A DNA stretch of 64,000 nt, taken from contig NZ_FNBD01000007.1 of assembly GCF_900102165.1 (NCBI RefSeq), positions 231,288 through 295,287 of the forward strand, in the 5' to 3' direction. The notes under the pieces were generated by a model. The model worked only from the letters and a program-made list of their open reading frames with translations. It did not search any database and had not been told where the DNA came from. Positions 24,583-36,369 of the stretch are shown one piece after another (position 1 is the first letter of the stretch; every line of letters begins with the position of its first letter). The position numbers and the translations under genes were made by a program. The stretch is from Cellulophaga baltica. GTDB taxonomy: Bacteria > Bacteroidota > Bacteroidia > Flavobacteriales > Flavobacteriaceae.

Positions 24583-26442
24583 TTACTTTTTTCCTGTATT
24601 TTTCTGAGCTTCTGCCTGTTCCATCATCTCACGCATTTTACGTTGGAATTTATTTTCTTTCTTAGGCTTCTTCTTATTCTCTTGAATTTGTGCATGTATT
24701 TTTGCATCATCAATAATGAAATTCTTGATCGCTAACATAATAAATATAGTAATTAAGTTAGAGATAAAGTAATACAAACTCAATCCACTAGCATACCCGT
24801 TGAAGAATACTAACATCATTAATGGAGAAAGATACATGATAAATTTCATGTTTGGCATTCCCGGTTGTTGTGTCATATTCTGTCCTGTAGTCATCATCAT
24901 ATAAAAGAAAATTGCAATAGATGCTAGAATTGGAAACAAACTAACATGATCACCATACACAGGTATTGTAAATGGCAACTGCGCTATTACATCATAAGAC
25001 GATAAATCATCTGCCCATAAAAATGGCTTTTGACGTAAGGCAAAAGAAGTTGGAAAAAAACTAAACAGTGCATAAAAAATAGGCATCTGAATTAATGCTG
25101 GAATACATCCACTTAATGGACTTACCCCTGCTTTGCTATTCAGTTTCATGGTCTCTTGCTGCTTTTTCATAGCATTGTCTTTGTATTTCTCATTGATCTC
25201 TGCAATTTCAGGTTTTAACACCTTCATTTTAGCTTGAGATAAATAGGATTTATACGTTACTGGAGACATGGCCAAACGTACCATTATAGTCATAATGATA
25301 ATCGCTATCCCTGCAGGCAACATTCCACTTAAAAAAGTAAATAACGGAGTAAACACATACCTGTTAATCAACCCAAAGATTCCCCAACCAAAAGGAATAG
25401 AATCTTCTAAATTTAATTCTTTGTATTGCGCCAATACCTTTACATCCGTAGGACCATAATACCAGTTCATTGCATAGCTTAATTCACCTCCTACTAATTT
25501 CAGTGGTGCTTCAGAAGCATAATCTTTCATATATTTTTGCGTATGCGACTCATCTTCTACTAAATTCTTAGAAGATAGGTTTGCGGTTGCAAAAGGAGTA
25601 TCCGTGACTAATATAGAACTAAAGAAATGCTGACGGTATGATAACCATTCCACATTCTCTTCCGTTTCATCATCCTCATCGCTACTATCCGACAATTTAC
25701 TAATCTTACCATCCTCATGGCTGTAGGTAAGTCTTGTGTATCTGTTAGAGTATTTTATACTTTTAGAATGACGAATTGCTTTTAGTTTCCAATCTAAATT
25801 AATTGGCTTTTGAGCATTAATGATACTATTTAATCCTTGAGATTTTATAGAGAAATCTACCAAATAATCATCTGGTTTCATCTCATAACGATACTCTAAA
25901 AACTGATTCTGAGAAACCTTAGCTTTCATAGAAAGCACTTGGTTATCACCACTTGTAGTTAAAGAGGGTTCAAAAAATAAATCAGCAGTATTTAAATTGC
26001 GATTATCACTAGTAGAAAAATTTAAAGCAAATGAAGCATTACCATCTTTTACTAAGTAAACAGGAATAGAATCATAGGTATTAAAATTTTTCATTTTAGC
26101 CTCTATAATCTGGCCTCCTTTGTTGCTTATAACTAAATAAACAAGACTATTTTCTAGAACCGTAGTTCCTTCTGAAGGCTTTGTAAAACCAAAGGCTCCA
26201 ATGGTACTTTTATAATTTGCTACAGCCGTAGAATCCTGTAAGTTTAATACTGGTGCTTTTTCTATTTCGGTATTTGTTTCAACTTTTTGCTCCTGAGCTT
26301 TAGCATCAATTAGCTCTTGTTCTGCTTTTTTTGCGGCTACCTCCTCATCTGATGGCTGATTTTGCCAAAACATAAAAAGTAATATTCCAAAAATTAATAC
26401 AAAACCAATTATCGACTTAACGTCTAATTTCTTTTCTTCCAT
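24583..26442 (-). CDS. yidC: Membrane protein insertase YidC
   Basis: YidC inserts membrane proteins with or without SecYEG. The 619-residue product has an N-terminal membrane anchor (about residues 10-25), a large periplasmic beta domain (about 60-330) and the five-helix insertase core. The core includes SPVTYKSYLSQAKMKVLKPE and the cytosolic coiled-coil loop that follows it. The C-terminus is lysine-rich, as expected for ribosome contact. pyrG lies 104 bases upstream on the same strand. The assignment is firm. Confidence 0.97.
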   Translation of the reverse strand: MEEKKLDVKSIIGFVLIFGILLFMFWQNQPSDEEVAAKKAEQELIDAKAQEQKVETNTEIEKAPVLNLQDSTAVANYKSTIGAFGFTKPSEGTTVLENSLVYLVISNKGGQIIEAKMKNFNTYDSIPVYLVKDGNASFALNFSTSDNRNLNTADLFFEPSLTTSGDNQVLSMKAKVSQNQFLEYRYEMKPDDYLVDFSIKSQGLNSIINAQKPINLDWKLKAIRHSKSIKYSNRYTRLTYSHEDGKISKLSDSSDEDDETEENVEWLSYRQHFFSSILVTDTPFATANLSSKNLVEDESHTQKYMKDYASEAPLKLVGGELSYAMNWYYGPTDVKVLAQYKELNLEDSIPFGWGIFGLINRYVFTPLFTFLSGMLPAGIAIIIMTIMVRLAMSPVTYKSYLSQAKMKVLKPEIAEINEKYKDNAMKKQQETMKLNSKAGVSPLSGCIPALIQMPIFYALFSFFPTSFALRQKPFLWADDLSSYDVIAQLPFTIPVYGDHVSLFPILASIAIFFYMMMTTGQNMTQQPGMPNMKFIMYLSPLMMLVFFNGYASGLSLYYFISNLITIFIMLAIKNFIIDDAKIHAQIQENKKKPKKENKFQRKMREMMEQAEAQKNTGKK

Positions 26443-26546
26443 TTATCACTATTAAATAAATCTAATGCTATTGTTGCGCATTTCTATTTTGAACCGGTGC
26501 AAATATAGCCCCAATTCTATTGTTTGTGCCATAGTGGCAGGTAATC

Positions 26547-28166
<1,620 letters not shown>

Positions 28167-28220
28167 TTAGGTTGTTTTCTTAACGCAAGCAAAAATACAA
28201 ATTGCTACCACATATATTGC

Positions 28221-28457
28221 TTATTGTTTAGGAAAATCTTTCTGAATTTTATAGATAAGACCTTCTAAGCCATTTATTTTAATCTCCGTCATGGCTTTTA
28301 ATAAGTCTCCTAGCTTACCTTCAGGAAATCCTTTCTGTTGAAACCATATTAAATACGGCTCTGGAAGCGCTACCAAATAGCGGCCTTTATACTTCCCAAA
28401 CGGCATGCGATAATGCGCTAACTCTATAAGCTTATCTGTATTTGGTTGTATTTCCAT
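28221..28457 (-). CDS. DUF3820 family protein
   Basis: This 78-residue protein has the DUF3820 signature: MPFGKYKGR, then LPEPYLIWFQQKGFPEGKLG. No signal peptide or membrane segment is present. Members are small cytosolic proteins; the published label (putative quorum-sensing-regulated virulence factor) is weakly supported. It stands alone between pyrG and the divergent isomerase-like gene. Confidence 0.85.
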   Translation of the reverse strand: MEIQPNTDKLIELAHYRMPFGKYKGRYLVALPEPYLIWFQQKGFPEGKLGDLLKAMTEIKINGLEGLIYKIQKDFPKQ

Positions 28458-28647
28458 GAAAATAACGGATTTAAAAACTTTTAAAAGTGAGGTGTAAACT
28501 TATTGTTTTAAAAATAGAAAACTTCAAATTTCAGGAGCAATTTCACGAATACTTTCTTATCATTTATGCAAAAGAATTTTAAAATGATAAAAAGATGTAC
28601 GCTAATTTTATTAAATGTCTAACTTACATTTATTGATTAAAATACTA

Positions 28648-28655
28648 TATATTTG
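28648..28655 (+). promoter_or_regulatory. Candidate -7 box of the isomerase-like gene
   Basis: TATATTTG matches TAnnTTTG, 26 bases before the start codon. A TTG lies only 12 bases upstream of it, which is too close for a standard -33 box. Confidence 0.35.
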
Positions 28656-28680
28656 ATTCTTATCACTTAAATATTGGAAA

Positions 28681-29547
28681 ATGGAAAGACGTAAATTCAT
28701 TGGAACTGCTGCTGTTGGATCATTAGGTATTGTTTCTTGCCAAGCCGCAAGTACCCCTATAAATTCTGAAAAAAAAGATTTTGTTTTGAAAAACAATATT
28801 AATCACAGCGTTTGCCATTGGTGTTTTGGTAAAATTCCATTAGAAGATTTTTTAATTACGTTAAATGAACTGGGTGTTAAAGCTGTAGATTTAATGGGAC
28901 CAAAAGAGTGGCCTCTATTAAAAAAATACAACATTCACTCCACCATGTGTAATGGTGCCGAGATAAGCCTTACTGAGGGCTGGAATGACCCACAGTACCA
29001 CGAGGTATTAATCAAAAATTATTCTGAAATGATTCCGAAAGTAGCCGAGGCCGGGTACACCAACCTCATCTGTTTTAGCGGAAACCGAAGAGGAATGGAC
29101 GATAAAATAGGGTTACAAAATTGTATTGACGGACTATCTAAAATAATGCCCTTAGCAGAGAAGCATGGCGTAGTTATACAAATGGAGTTATTTAATCAAG
29201 TGAACCATCCTGATTATATGTGTGACACCTCAGCTTGGGGAATTGAACTTTGTAAAGGTTTAGGGTCTGAAAGTTTTAAATTACTGTATGATATTTATCA
29301 CATGCAAATTCAAGAGGGAGACATCATCAGAAGCATTCAAAATAACCATCAGTACTTTGGTCACTACCACACTGCTGGAGTTCCGGGAAGACATGAAATT
29401 GATGAATCTCAAGAGTTATATTACCCAGCAATTATGAGAGCTATTCTTGCTACTGGCTATACGGGGTATGTAGCTCAGGAATTTATACCTGAAAGAGAAG
29501 ATAAAATTGAATCTTTGAAACAAGGATTTCTAATTTGCGATGTTTAA
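28681..29547 (+). CDS. Hydroxypyruvate-isomerase-like TIM-barrel protein with Tat/lipoprotein signal
   Basis: This 288-residue xylose-isomerase-like TIM barrel is related to hydroxypyruvate isomerase (Hyi): SVCHWCFGKIPLEDF at the start of the barrel, MELFNQVNHPDYMCD, YDIYHMQIQEGD and QEFIPERED carry the metal and substrate residues. The N-terminus MERRKFIG with a following hydrophobic stretch and VSC suggests a Tat signal that ends in a lipobox. The enzyme would then fold in the cytosol and act in the periplasm. The substrate is unknown; hydroxypyruvate itself is unlikely for an exported form. Confidence 0.85.
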   Translation: MERRKFIGTAAVGSLGIVSCQAASTPINSEKKDFVLKNNINHSVCHWCFGKIPLEDFLITLNELGVKAVDLMGPKEWPLLKKYNIHSTMCNGAEISLTEGWNDPQYHEVLIKNYSEMIPKVAEAGYTNLICFSGNRRGMDDKIGLQNCIDGLSKIMPLAEKHGVVIQMELFNQVNHPDYMCDTSAWGIELCKGLGSESFKLLYDIYHMQIQEGDIIRSIQNNHQYFGHYHTAGVPGRHEIDESQELYYPAIMRAILATGYTGYVAQEFIPEREDKIESLKQGFLICDV

Positions 29548-29562
29548 AACATTGCAAATTAG
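29530..29562. terminator. Odd-length palindrome across two convergent stop codons
   Basis: Two 16-base arms (29530-29545, 29547-29562) around a single A pair with one G-T wobble. The stop codons of both flanking genes lie inside the dyad. No T-run follows on either side, so ordinary intrinsic termination is uncertain. Confidence 0.6.
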
Positions 29563-30086
29563 TTGCTCAATAATTTCTGAAGTTTAATCTGCCAAGCTTC
29601 TTGCTGGTCTCGGTTACGAGAAAAATTAGTTTCAGAATCATACAGATTCTGAAACTCATTGAGCTCTTTATTGATTTGATTGTAAATGGCTTTTACTTCC
29701 GCTTTTGCCTTATCAGTAAAGCTTGCCTTATTCAAGCGTTCTAAAAATTTCCTGGCATATAACTCTGTAATATCAAAATGCAACTGCTCATGCTTCAAAA
29801 TTACATCATTACACACCTCTGGCCGGTACCAAGATTCCTTAGGATAGAAATGTGATTTTACTTCAAAATTTATTTCCAGAGCAGCATCATTTTTACGAAG
29901 CGTAGAAAAACTATAGGTTAACCCGCTTGCCGTTACCGCTGCAGCCCTAGTATTCGTAGGCTCCCCTTTAAAATCTGCCCAACTTAATTTGACATCTGGA
30001 TTCCATAAAATGATGTCTTCATCTTGCGCTGAAAGCGGCAAAACAAAAAAGAATAAAAACGCGGATAAAATTTTTATAAATCCCAA
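29559..30086 (-). CDS. DUF922 putative zinc-dependent secreted protease
   Basis: This 175-residue protein has a Sec signal peptide (ending LSAQ, about residue 20) and the DUF922 core. The motif LKHEQLHFDITE supplies HExxH-like metal ligands, and WADFKGEP lies near the N-terminus. DUF922 proteins are predicted metalloproteases of unknown target. The start overlaps the end of the upstream osmC-type gene by 13 bases, so the two are probably cotranscribed. Confidence 0.82.
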   Translation of the reverse strand: MGFIKILSAFLFFFVLPLSAQDEDIILWNPDVKLSWADFKGEPTNTRAAAVTASGLTYSFSTLRKNDAALEINFEVKSHFYPKESWYRPEVCNDVILKHEQLHFDITELYARKFLERLNKASFTDKAKAEVKAIYNQINKELNEFQNLYDSETNFSRNRDQQEAWQIKLQKLLSN

Positions 30087-30478
30087 TGATATGTTATTAC
30101 TTTTTCAATATCTGGATGCAAACTAAAATGAACAGGACAGGTATTTGCTGTATGCTCTAATATTTTTCTGTTTTTATCAGAAATAGCATTTGGCAAATGT
30201 AGCTCTACTTCTATCTTAGAAATTCTTCTAGGATCTATTGCCATATGTTTTGTCACTGCCGCTGTAGCACCCTTTAAATCTACCTCTAGGCCATTTGCTT
30301 TAATACCCATCATAGTCATCATACAACTTGCTAAGCCTGTTGCAACAGTATCTGTGGGCGAGAATGCTTGCCCTAATCCATTATTATCAACAGGAGCATC
30401 TGTTGTAAATTTATTTCCGGAAGCCATATGCTCACAGCTATTACTTAATGCTCCTAAATAGGTAACTTTTGATGTCAT
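30074..30478 (-). CDS. OsmC family protein
   Basis: This 134-residue OsmC-type thiol peroxidase-like protein has cysteines in ATGLASCMMTMMG and NTCPVHFSL. This branch differs from Ohr at 12675-13100 and matches the OsmC/YhfA-like group. The expected role is reduction of hydroperoxides or of another electrophile. It lies 3 bases after the LysM-protein gene and overlaps the DUF922 gene. Confidence 0.88.
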   Translation of the reverse strand: MTSKVTYLGALSNSCEHMASGNKFTTDAPVDNNGLGQAFSPTDTVATGLASCMMTMMGIKANGLEVDLKGATAAVTKHMAIDPRRISKIEVELHLPNAISDKNRKILEHTANTCPVHFSLHPDIEKVITYHWDL

Positions 30479-30481
30479 CTT

Positions 30482-32635
30482 TTAATCTAATTGTTTAATC
30501 CACATTTCGTCATACGCCATGATATAACTGGAATGATTGCGGTATCCTGCAGCGCCCTCTCTTGTGTAATTGAATTTATTTGCACTATACTTTGTTTCCC
30601 CAACAAATTTTGAAGCTTCAAAAAGATTTTGTTTGTATGCCAATTTTAATAAAACATCAAACGTAATATCAAAACCTCTACGTGCAAATTTATCTGGAGA
30701 TTTCCCTTTGTTCATTCTCTTATAAGCAGCCTCAAAAGAATCAGCCTTATCTTCCCCATCAACAGAAGGATAAGTGAATGATAAATACGAAAGGTGTGTA
30801 TGATTTATTTTATCACTGTCAAAAGCTTTTCCTTTATTCGTGGTAAATACACGGATTTTTCTTTTATCAGTAATAGAAGCATTCAATACAGATACTACAC
30901 TGTTAATAGTGTTTAACTGATCTGTTTCTAAGAAAACCCAATTCTCTTGACTGGAAGAGAGTAAAGCTACAATCTTATTTTTCATTGCATATTTCTCTAC
31001 CAACTGTAAAGACTTTGCATTTGGAAATTCTTTAAGAATCACTTCTTTTGTTGCTTTATGCTCATCATCAGCAATAACCACTATATTTTCTGTTCCTACA
31101 TTCTCTTTTACATAAGAAAACATATGCTTCATCAAATCACTATCAGAAGGCACTGTATAAAATACATTAGAAAGACTAATATCGCTTTTAGCTGGCAACG
31201 GTGCTATCACTGGAATTTGGTTTTGCCCTACACGAACCGCAACCTCTTGTAAGGACTGAGAATCTAAAGGACCTATTATAGCATCCGCATTTTTAAGTTC
31301 TGGCTTAGCCAATAATGCTCTAGTTTTTTCAACACTTTTCTCGGTATCAAAAACAGATACATTCACATTTAATCCTAATTTTTTAATAGAATCTAATGCC
31401 ACCAATGCCCCACTATAGAGCCCTAGGCTATAATTAGCATCTTTTCTTTTGACAATAGCATCACTAGCAGCTGTCTTATTACTCACATCTATCATATCCA
31501 ACCTAAACGGTAATAATAACACCAAGTTGGGTTTTGTTGCTAAATTCATTTTACTAACAAGATCTACATTCTCGATAATTAATGAGTTTTTTACTTCAAA
31601 ATCTCCATCACTATCTTTCGGAATTTTTAAAACCATTCCTGCTTTCAAACCATTTTGCAGCTCCGGATTTAAAGCCAATAATTCTTTGTACGAAAGTCCT
31701 AATTTTCTATTTAAAGAATACTCCCCTTCACCTTGTTTTACTTCATAGAAATTAAAATTCTCCGTATCAACCGACTTTTTATCCGTTTTTTTCTGAGGTA
31801 TTCTAATCACCATACCTTCTTGCAAGCCTCTATCTTTGACTTCAGGATTTAAGGCTTTAATTTCTGCTTCGGTAGCTCCAAATTCTTTTTCAATACTATA
31901 GAATCCTTTTTTTGCCGGAACGGTGTACGAAATAAATAACTGAGAAGTTTGATCTGCAATAGTACTACCTGCTTTTTTAGGCAAACGCAATTCCTGACCC
32001 GATGCCAAATAGGTATCTTCTTTTGATAGGTCTGGATTAAGCACCAATAAACTATCAATAGTAATACCGTATTTGTTTACGATAGACCATCTGGTTTCTT
32101 TTGGTTTTACTGTATACATTTCAAAAAGATCACTATTAAAAGGATTCTCCTCAGGCTTCATCTTTTTGAATTTAGGAATTTTTAACGTCATTCCTTTTTT
32201 CAATTGCACAGAATACAATTCTTTATTGTATTTCTTGATAGCATCCTGGCTAACATCAAATTTTTCTGCTAGTCTAAATAGATTATCTTTTCTTTTAACC
32301 TTATAAGAAATAAAACTTGTAGGCTCTTCTTGCACAAGTATAACCTCTCCTGCTGTAGCACCACCCGCTGTCTTGACAGCAACTCCAGAAGATTCTGCTG
32401 CTTTAGCATCTAAAGGAATAATTAAAATGGTACTGGGTTTTAATTCCGCTACATTTTTTATTTCTTTATTTAAGCTTAGAATACGCTCTGGTGTTGTTTT
32501 ATACTGTGTAGAAATACTATGAATAGTTTCTCCTTTTTTTACAGCATGTGTTGTAAATTTCTGAGCTACTGCCGAAAAGCTTACCAACATAAACAATAGT
32601 GTTGGTAAAAAGTATTTCGCGAATGGTCTCTGCAT
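30482..32635 (-). CDS. LysM repeat protein fused to a periplasmic-binding-protein-like domain
   Basis: This 717-residue protein has a signal peptide (ending AVAQ, about 25 residues). Five LysM modules follow at about 26-75, 108-155, 172-220, 228-277 and 292-340, each ending in a (L/I)xIP-type strand. The rest (about 360-717) resembles type 1 periplasmic binding proteins, as in LpoA or amino-acid ABC receptors. Peptidoglycan binding through LysM is expected. A role as a cell-wall enzyme regulator is possible but not shown. No ABC transporter genes are adjacent, which speaks against nutrient uptake. Confidence 0.88.
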   Translation of the reverse strand: MQRPFAKYFLPTLLFMLVSFSAVAQKFTTHAVKKGETIHSISTQYKTTPERILSLNKEIKNVAELKPSTILIIPLDAKAAESSGVAVKTAGGATAGEVILVQEEPTSFISYKVKRKDNLFRLAEKFDVSQDAIKKYNKELYSVQLKKGMTLKIPKFKKMKPEENPFNSDLFEMYTVKPKETRWSIVNKYGITIDSLLVLNPDLSKEDTYLASGQELRLPKKAGSTIADQTSQLFISYTVPAKKGFYSIEKEFGATEAEIKALNPEVKDRGLQEGMVIRIPQKKTDKKSVDTENFNFYEVKQGEGEYSLNRKLGLSYKELLALNPELQNGLKAGMVLKIPKDSDGDFEVKNSLIIENVDLVSKMNLATKPNLVLLLPFRLDMIDVSNKTAASDAIVKRKDANYSLGLYSGALVALDSIKKLGLNVNVSVFDTEKSVEKTRALLAKPELKNADAIIGPLDSQSLQEVAVRVGQNQIPVIAPLPAKSDISLSNVFYTVPSDSDLMKHMFSYVKENVGTENIVVIADDEHKATKEVILKEFPNAKSLQLVEKYAMKNKIVALLSSSQENWVFLETDQLNTINSVVSVLNASITDKRKIRVFTTNKGKAFDSDKINHTHLSYLSFTYPSVDGEDKADSFEAAYKRMNKGKSPDKFARRGFDITFDVLLKLAYKQNLFEASKFVGETKYSANKFNYTREGAAGYRNHSSYIMAYDEMWIKQLD

Positions 32636-32755
32636 CTTTCTTTATTTTCTTTAGTATTGATCCTCTATAATTGAAGCTCCAAAAATTACACTTGTATAAT
32701 CCTGTTGCTTCAATAAATGTTTACTTCAAATTATTAGTACTCTAATTTTCTATTC

Positions 32756-34294
32756 TTATTCCCACTCAATAGTTGCTGGTGGTTTTGAACTAATATCATA
32801 CACCACTCTATTGACACCTCTAACTTTATTTATAATATCATTAGATGTCTTTTGCAAAAACTCATAAGGTAAATTTACCCAGTCAGCAGTCATACCATCC
32901 GTACTTTCTACAGCACGTAAAGCTACACATTTTTCATAAGTTCTTTCATCGCCCATTACTCCTACACTATTTACAGGTAAAAGCATGGCTCCAGCTTGCC
33001 AAACTTTATCATAAAGTCCCGCTGTTTTTAAGCCGTTAATGAAAATAGCATCTACCTCTTGTAAAATAGCCACTTTTTCTCGTGTAATATCTCCTAAGAT
33101 TCTGATGGCTAAACCAGGACCAGGAAAAGGATGTCTACCTAACAATAAAGGGTCTAAGCCCATACTAGCTCCTACTCTTCGTACTTCGTCTTTAAACAAC
33201 ATACGTAACGGTTCTACCACACTTAATTTCATAAAATCTGGTAATCCCCCTACATTATGATGACTTTTAATAGTTGCCGATGGTCCACCCGTTGCTGATA
33301 CAGATTCAATAACATCTGGGTATATTGTACCTTGGGCTAACCATTTTGCATCCTCTACTAAATGAGATTCATCGTCAAATACTTCAATAAAAACACGTCC
33401 AATTATCTTACGCTTCTTTTCTGGATCACTCTCTCCTGTCAACTCATCCAAAAAGCGTGCCGAAGCATCTACGCCTTTAACGTTAAGTCCCATTCCTTCA
33501 TATTGCTCCAATACACTAGGGAATTCATCTTTACGCAATAATCCGTTATTTACGAATATACAGTGTAAATTTTTACCAATTGCCTTATGCAATAGCATTG
33601 CAGCTACAGAAGAATCTACCCCTCCTGAAAGCCCTAAGATGACTTTATCCGTACCTATTTTTTCTTGTAATTGTGCAACGGTAGTTTCTACAAATGAATC
33701 TGGCGTCCATGTTTGGGCCACCCCTGCAATATGTACTAAAAAGTTTTCTAATAGTTGCTTTCCATCTTTAGAATGATAAACTTCTGGATGAAACTGAATT
33801 GCATAAGTCTCTTCTCCTTCTAATTTATATGCGGCATTCTCTACATCATTAGTACTCGCCAAACGTGTAGCGTTTGCCGGCAATTCTTTAATTGTATCTG
33901 AGTGACTCATCCATACTTGACTACCAACATTGATAGCATCAAAGAACGGTTCGTCTGTTTTAATAAATGATAAATTAGCTCTACCATATTCTCTGGTATT
34001 TGAAGGCGCTACATTACCACCTTGAAAATGTGCTAGGTATTGCGCTCCGTAGCATACTGCCAACATCGGTTTTTTACCTTGTATTTGTGATAAATCAGGA
34101 TGTGGTGCATCTTCTGCTCTCACAGAAAAAGGAGAACCAGAAAGTATCACTGCTTTATAGGTTGATAAATCTTCAGGAAGTTTATTGTAAGGCTTAATCT
34201 CACAAAAAATATTAAGCTCTCTAACTCTTCTAGCTATGAGTTGTGTGTACTGAGAACCAAAATCTAAAATCAGGACGTTATTTTGCATCCGCAA
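32756..34294 (-). CDS. guaA: GMP synthase (glutamine-hydrolysing)
   Basis: GuaA makes GMP from XMP. The 512-residue product has the glutaminase domain with nucleophile in [11 protein letters not shown], the ATP pyrophosphatase P-loop [10 protein letters not shown] and the dimerisation end with KPPATIEWE. The CYGAQ context in place of the common CxGxQ glycine is normal variation. The gene stands alone; its start lies 135 bases from the divergent flavoprotein gene. Confidence 0.97.
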   Translation of the reverse strand: MRMQNNVLILDFGSQYTQLIARRVRELNIFCEIKPYNKLPEDLSTYKAVILSGSPFSVRAEDAPHPDLSQIQGKKPMLAVCYGAQYLAHFQGGNVAPSNTREYGRANLSFIKTDEPFFDAINVGSQVWMSHSDTIKELPANATRLASTNDVENAAYKLEGEETYAIQFHPEVYHSKDGKQLLENFLVHIAGVAQTWTPDSFVETTVAQLQEKIGTDKVILGLSGGVDSSVAAMLLHKAIGKNLHCIFVNNGLLRKDEFPSVLEQYEGMGLNVKGVDASARFLDELTGESDPEKKRKIIGRVFIEVFDDESHLVEDAKWLAQGTIYPDVIESVSATGGPSATIKSHHNVGGLPDFMKLSVVEPLRMLFKDEVRRVGASMGLDPLLLGRHPFPGPGLAIRILGDITREKVAILQEVDAIFINGLKTAGLYDKVWQAGAMLLPVNSVGVMGDERTYEKCVALRAVESTDGMTADWVNLPYEFLQKTSNDIINKVRGVNRVVYDISSKPPATIEWE

Positions 34295-34428
34295 AAATAG
34301 TAAAATGTAAATTTTAGAAAAGGTTCTTTTCGTTATATTTATATAAAAATTTCCAACACCCTTTTTTTAAGCCTCTTATCTGCCTTTTTTATCAGACAAA
34401 AAACATCTTTAAACTAAAAATTCTTCAT

Positions 34429-34974
34429 ATGACAACAGCAGTATTTTCCGAATTAAAAGATGAGTTACAAAAAGGTGTAACGGAGTATGGACACCCTTTT
34501 AGATTGGGCACCCTAGGTACTGTGGGCCTAGACAAAATGGCCCGTTTACGAACTGTAGTACTACGCGATTTTTCTGAAGACTTAGAACTGAGTTTCTTTA
34601 CAGACAAACGATCTAAGAAAGTAACTCATATTATTGAAAACCAAAAAGTTTCCATTTTACTCTATCATCCTGAAAAAAGAATTCAATTAAAGATTGAAGG
34701 CAATGCATTCATAATTAAGAACGATAAAAAAATAGCTAAGTATTGGAATCAAGTTAATGACAATGCTAAAAAAGACTATACCACAACAATAGCTCCTGGT
34801 AGTGCTATTGAAAATTTGAAGGACATAGATTATTTAAATAACGAAAACCATTTCTGCATCATTACTATTGAAGCGCATAAAATTGAATACTTAAAACTAG
34901 ACCAACCCAATCATATAAAAATTAGATATTCTAGAGAAGACAACCATTGGAAAGGCGAATTTCTAGTACCTTAA
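34429..34974 (+). CDS. Pyridoxamine 5'-phosphate oxidase family flavoprotein
   Basis: This 181-residue protein has the split-barrel PNPOx-like fold, with RLRTVVLRDF and FFTDKRSKKV near the FMN-binding site. It is shorter than PdxH and lacks its C-terminal signature, so it is probably a general flavin or F420/FMN-linked oxidoreductase rather than true PdxH. Its stop codon overlaps the stop of the convergent decarboxylase gene by 4 bases. Confidence 0.82.
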   Translation: MTTAVFSELKDELQKGVTEYGHPFRLGTLGTVGLDKMARLRTVVLRDFSEDLELSFFTDKRSKKVTHIIENQKVSILLYHPEKRIQLKIEGNAFIIKNDKKIAKYWNQVNDNAKKDYTTTIAPGSAIENLKDIDYLNNENHFCIITIEAHKIEYLKLDQPNHIKIRYSREDNHWKGEFLVP

Positions 34975-36341
34975 TGCATCGTAGCCAATATATCTAAAAT
35001 ATCTTTTTCCGTAGTATCTGGATTGATGAAGCAAAAACGAGCGACCGTTTCAAATTCATCTCCATTTTTCCATTTTGTAGGAGTAACTAATGCAAATCCT
35101 TTTCTGTGATTCTCATAGGTCCAGTTTCTATAGTCATCAGGAGTCCACCCTTTTCTTCTAAAAAGCACACAAGACAAGCTAGGTTCCCGAACCAATTCTA
35201 CATGCTCATCTTTTGTAATAAACGCTCCTGCGGTATTAGCTAACGTAATTCCACATTCTACAGCCCACTTATATTTTTCTACACCATGCATTGCTAATGA
35301 AAACCACAAAGGCAGCCCCCGCAATCTTCTTGTTAGCTGTATTTGATAATCGGACGGATTAAATCCGTGTGCACCTTCATCTTTGAAAATTTCAAGATAT
35401 GATCCTTCTTGCGAATGTGCAGCCTTTGCAATTTCTGGGTTTTTATATAAAATAGCACCACAATCATACGGAGAGAAAAGCCATTTGTGAGGATCTATCG
35501 TGATACTATCTGCTTTTTCTATCCCCTTAAACAAATGACGCACTGAATCTGCTAACAACGCACCACCACCATATGCACCGTCTACATGAAACCATAAATT
35601 TTGATTTTCACAAAAATCTGCTATACCGTCTAAATCGTCTATAATTCCTGCATTTGTGGTCCCAGCAGTCGCTACTACCGCAAATACACGCTCTTGCTTC
35701 TCCTTTGTTAATTGTTGAAATAAACCATTTAAATCTCCTGCATCCATTCTTTCTTCAGAAGGGACTAAGAGTATTTCTGCATCCATAACTTTAGCCATGG
35801 CTTTTACAGAAGAATGCGCTCCTACAGAAGCTATAATAATTCCTTTTCTATCATTATTTATCGGATCTTGTCTCCAGTTTTCACGCGCAGCTACCATTGC
35901 GGATAAATTTGCGGCTGTTCCTCCACTCGTAAAAACTCCGAAAGATCCTTCTGGCATGCCGGTTAAAGAAACCAACCAATGCATGGCTTCATTCTCACAA
36001 AAAATACCTCCTGCTCCTTCCATCCAATAAGCACCATGAATACTGGAGGCAGAAGTCACCAAATCAAACATTATAGCTGCCCTGGTGGGTGATGCCGGTA
36101 CAAATGCTAAATGCCTAGGATGATCTATAGGCACTGTTGCTTTCACTAGAACGTCACGAAATAATTGAAATGCTTTTTCACCACCAATACCTTCAGAAGT
36201 AATTGTTTCCCCTACCAAAGCCTTTAACTCTTCTTCTTTTTTTGGTTGCCCAAGTTCTGGAGATGTTTTTGTAATTCTATTAATTACATACTTCATGACA
36301 TCCAGAGTCATTTCAACTAATTCTATATCAATGTTGTGCAT
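34971..36341 (-). CDS. PLP-dependent group II amino-acid decarboxylase-like protein
   Basis: This 456-residue protein has the group II PLP decarboxylase fold, with GVFTSGGTAANLSAMVAAR, the HVDGAYGGG aspartate region and the PLP lysine in ITIDPHKWLF. Relatives act on aromatic amino acids, glutamate, aspartate or diaminobutyrate; the substrate cannot be chosen from sequence. The upstream neighbour on the same strand is a GT39 gene 28 bases away. Confidence 0.87.
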   Translation of the reverse strand: MHNIDIELVEMTLDVMKYVINRITKTSPELGQPKKEEELKALVGETITSEGIGGEKAFQLFRDVLVKATVPIDHPRHLAFVPASPTRAAIMFDLVTSASSIHGAYWMEGAGGIFCENEAMHWLVSLTGMPEGSFGVFTSGGTAANLSAMVAARENWRQDPINNDRKGIIIASVGAHSSVKAMAKVMDAEILLVPSEERMDAGDLNGLFQQLTKEKQERVFAVVATAGTTNAGIIDDLDGIADFCENQNLWFHVDGAYGGGALLADSVRHLFKGIEKADSITIDPHKWLFSPYDCGAILYKNPEIAKAAHSQEGSYLEIFKDEGAHGFNPSDYQIQLTRRLRGLPLWFSLAMHGVEKYKWAVECGITLANTAGAFITKDEHVELVREPSLSCVLFRRKGWTPDDYRNWTYENHRKGFALVTPTKWKNGDEFETVARFCFINPDTTEKDILDILATMH

Positions 36342-36369
36342 TTTGAAATTTTTAATTGTTGCTGGTTAT

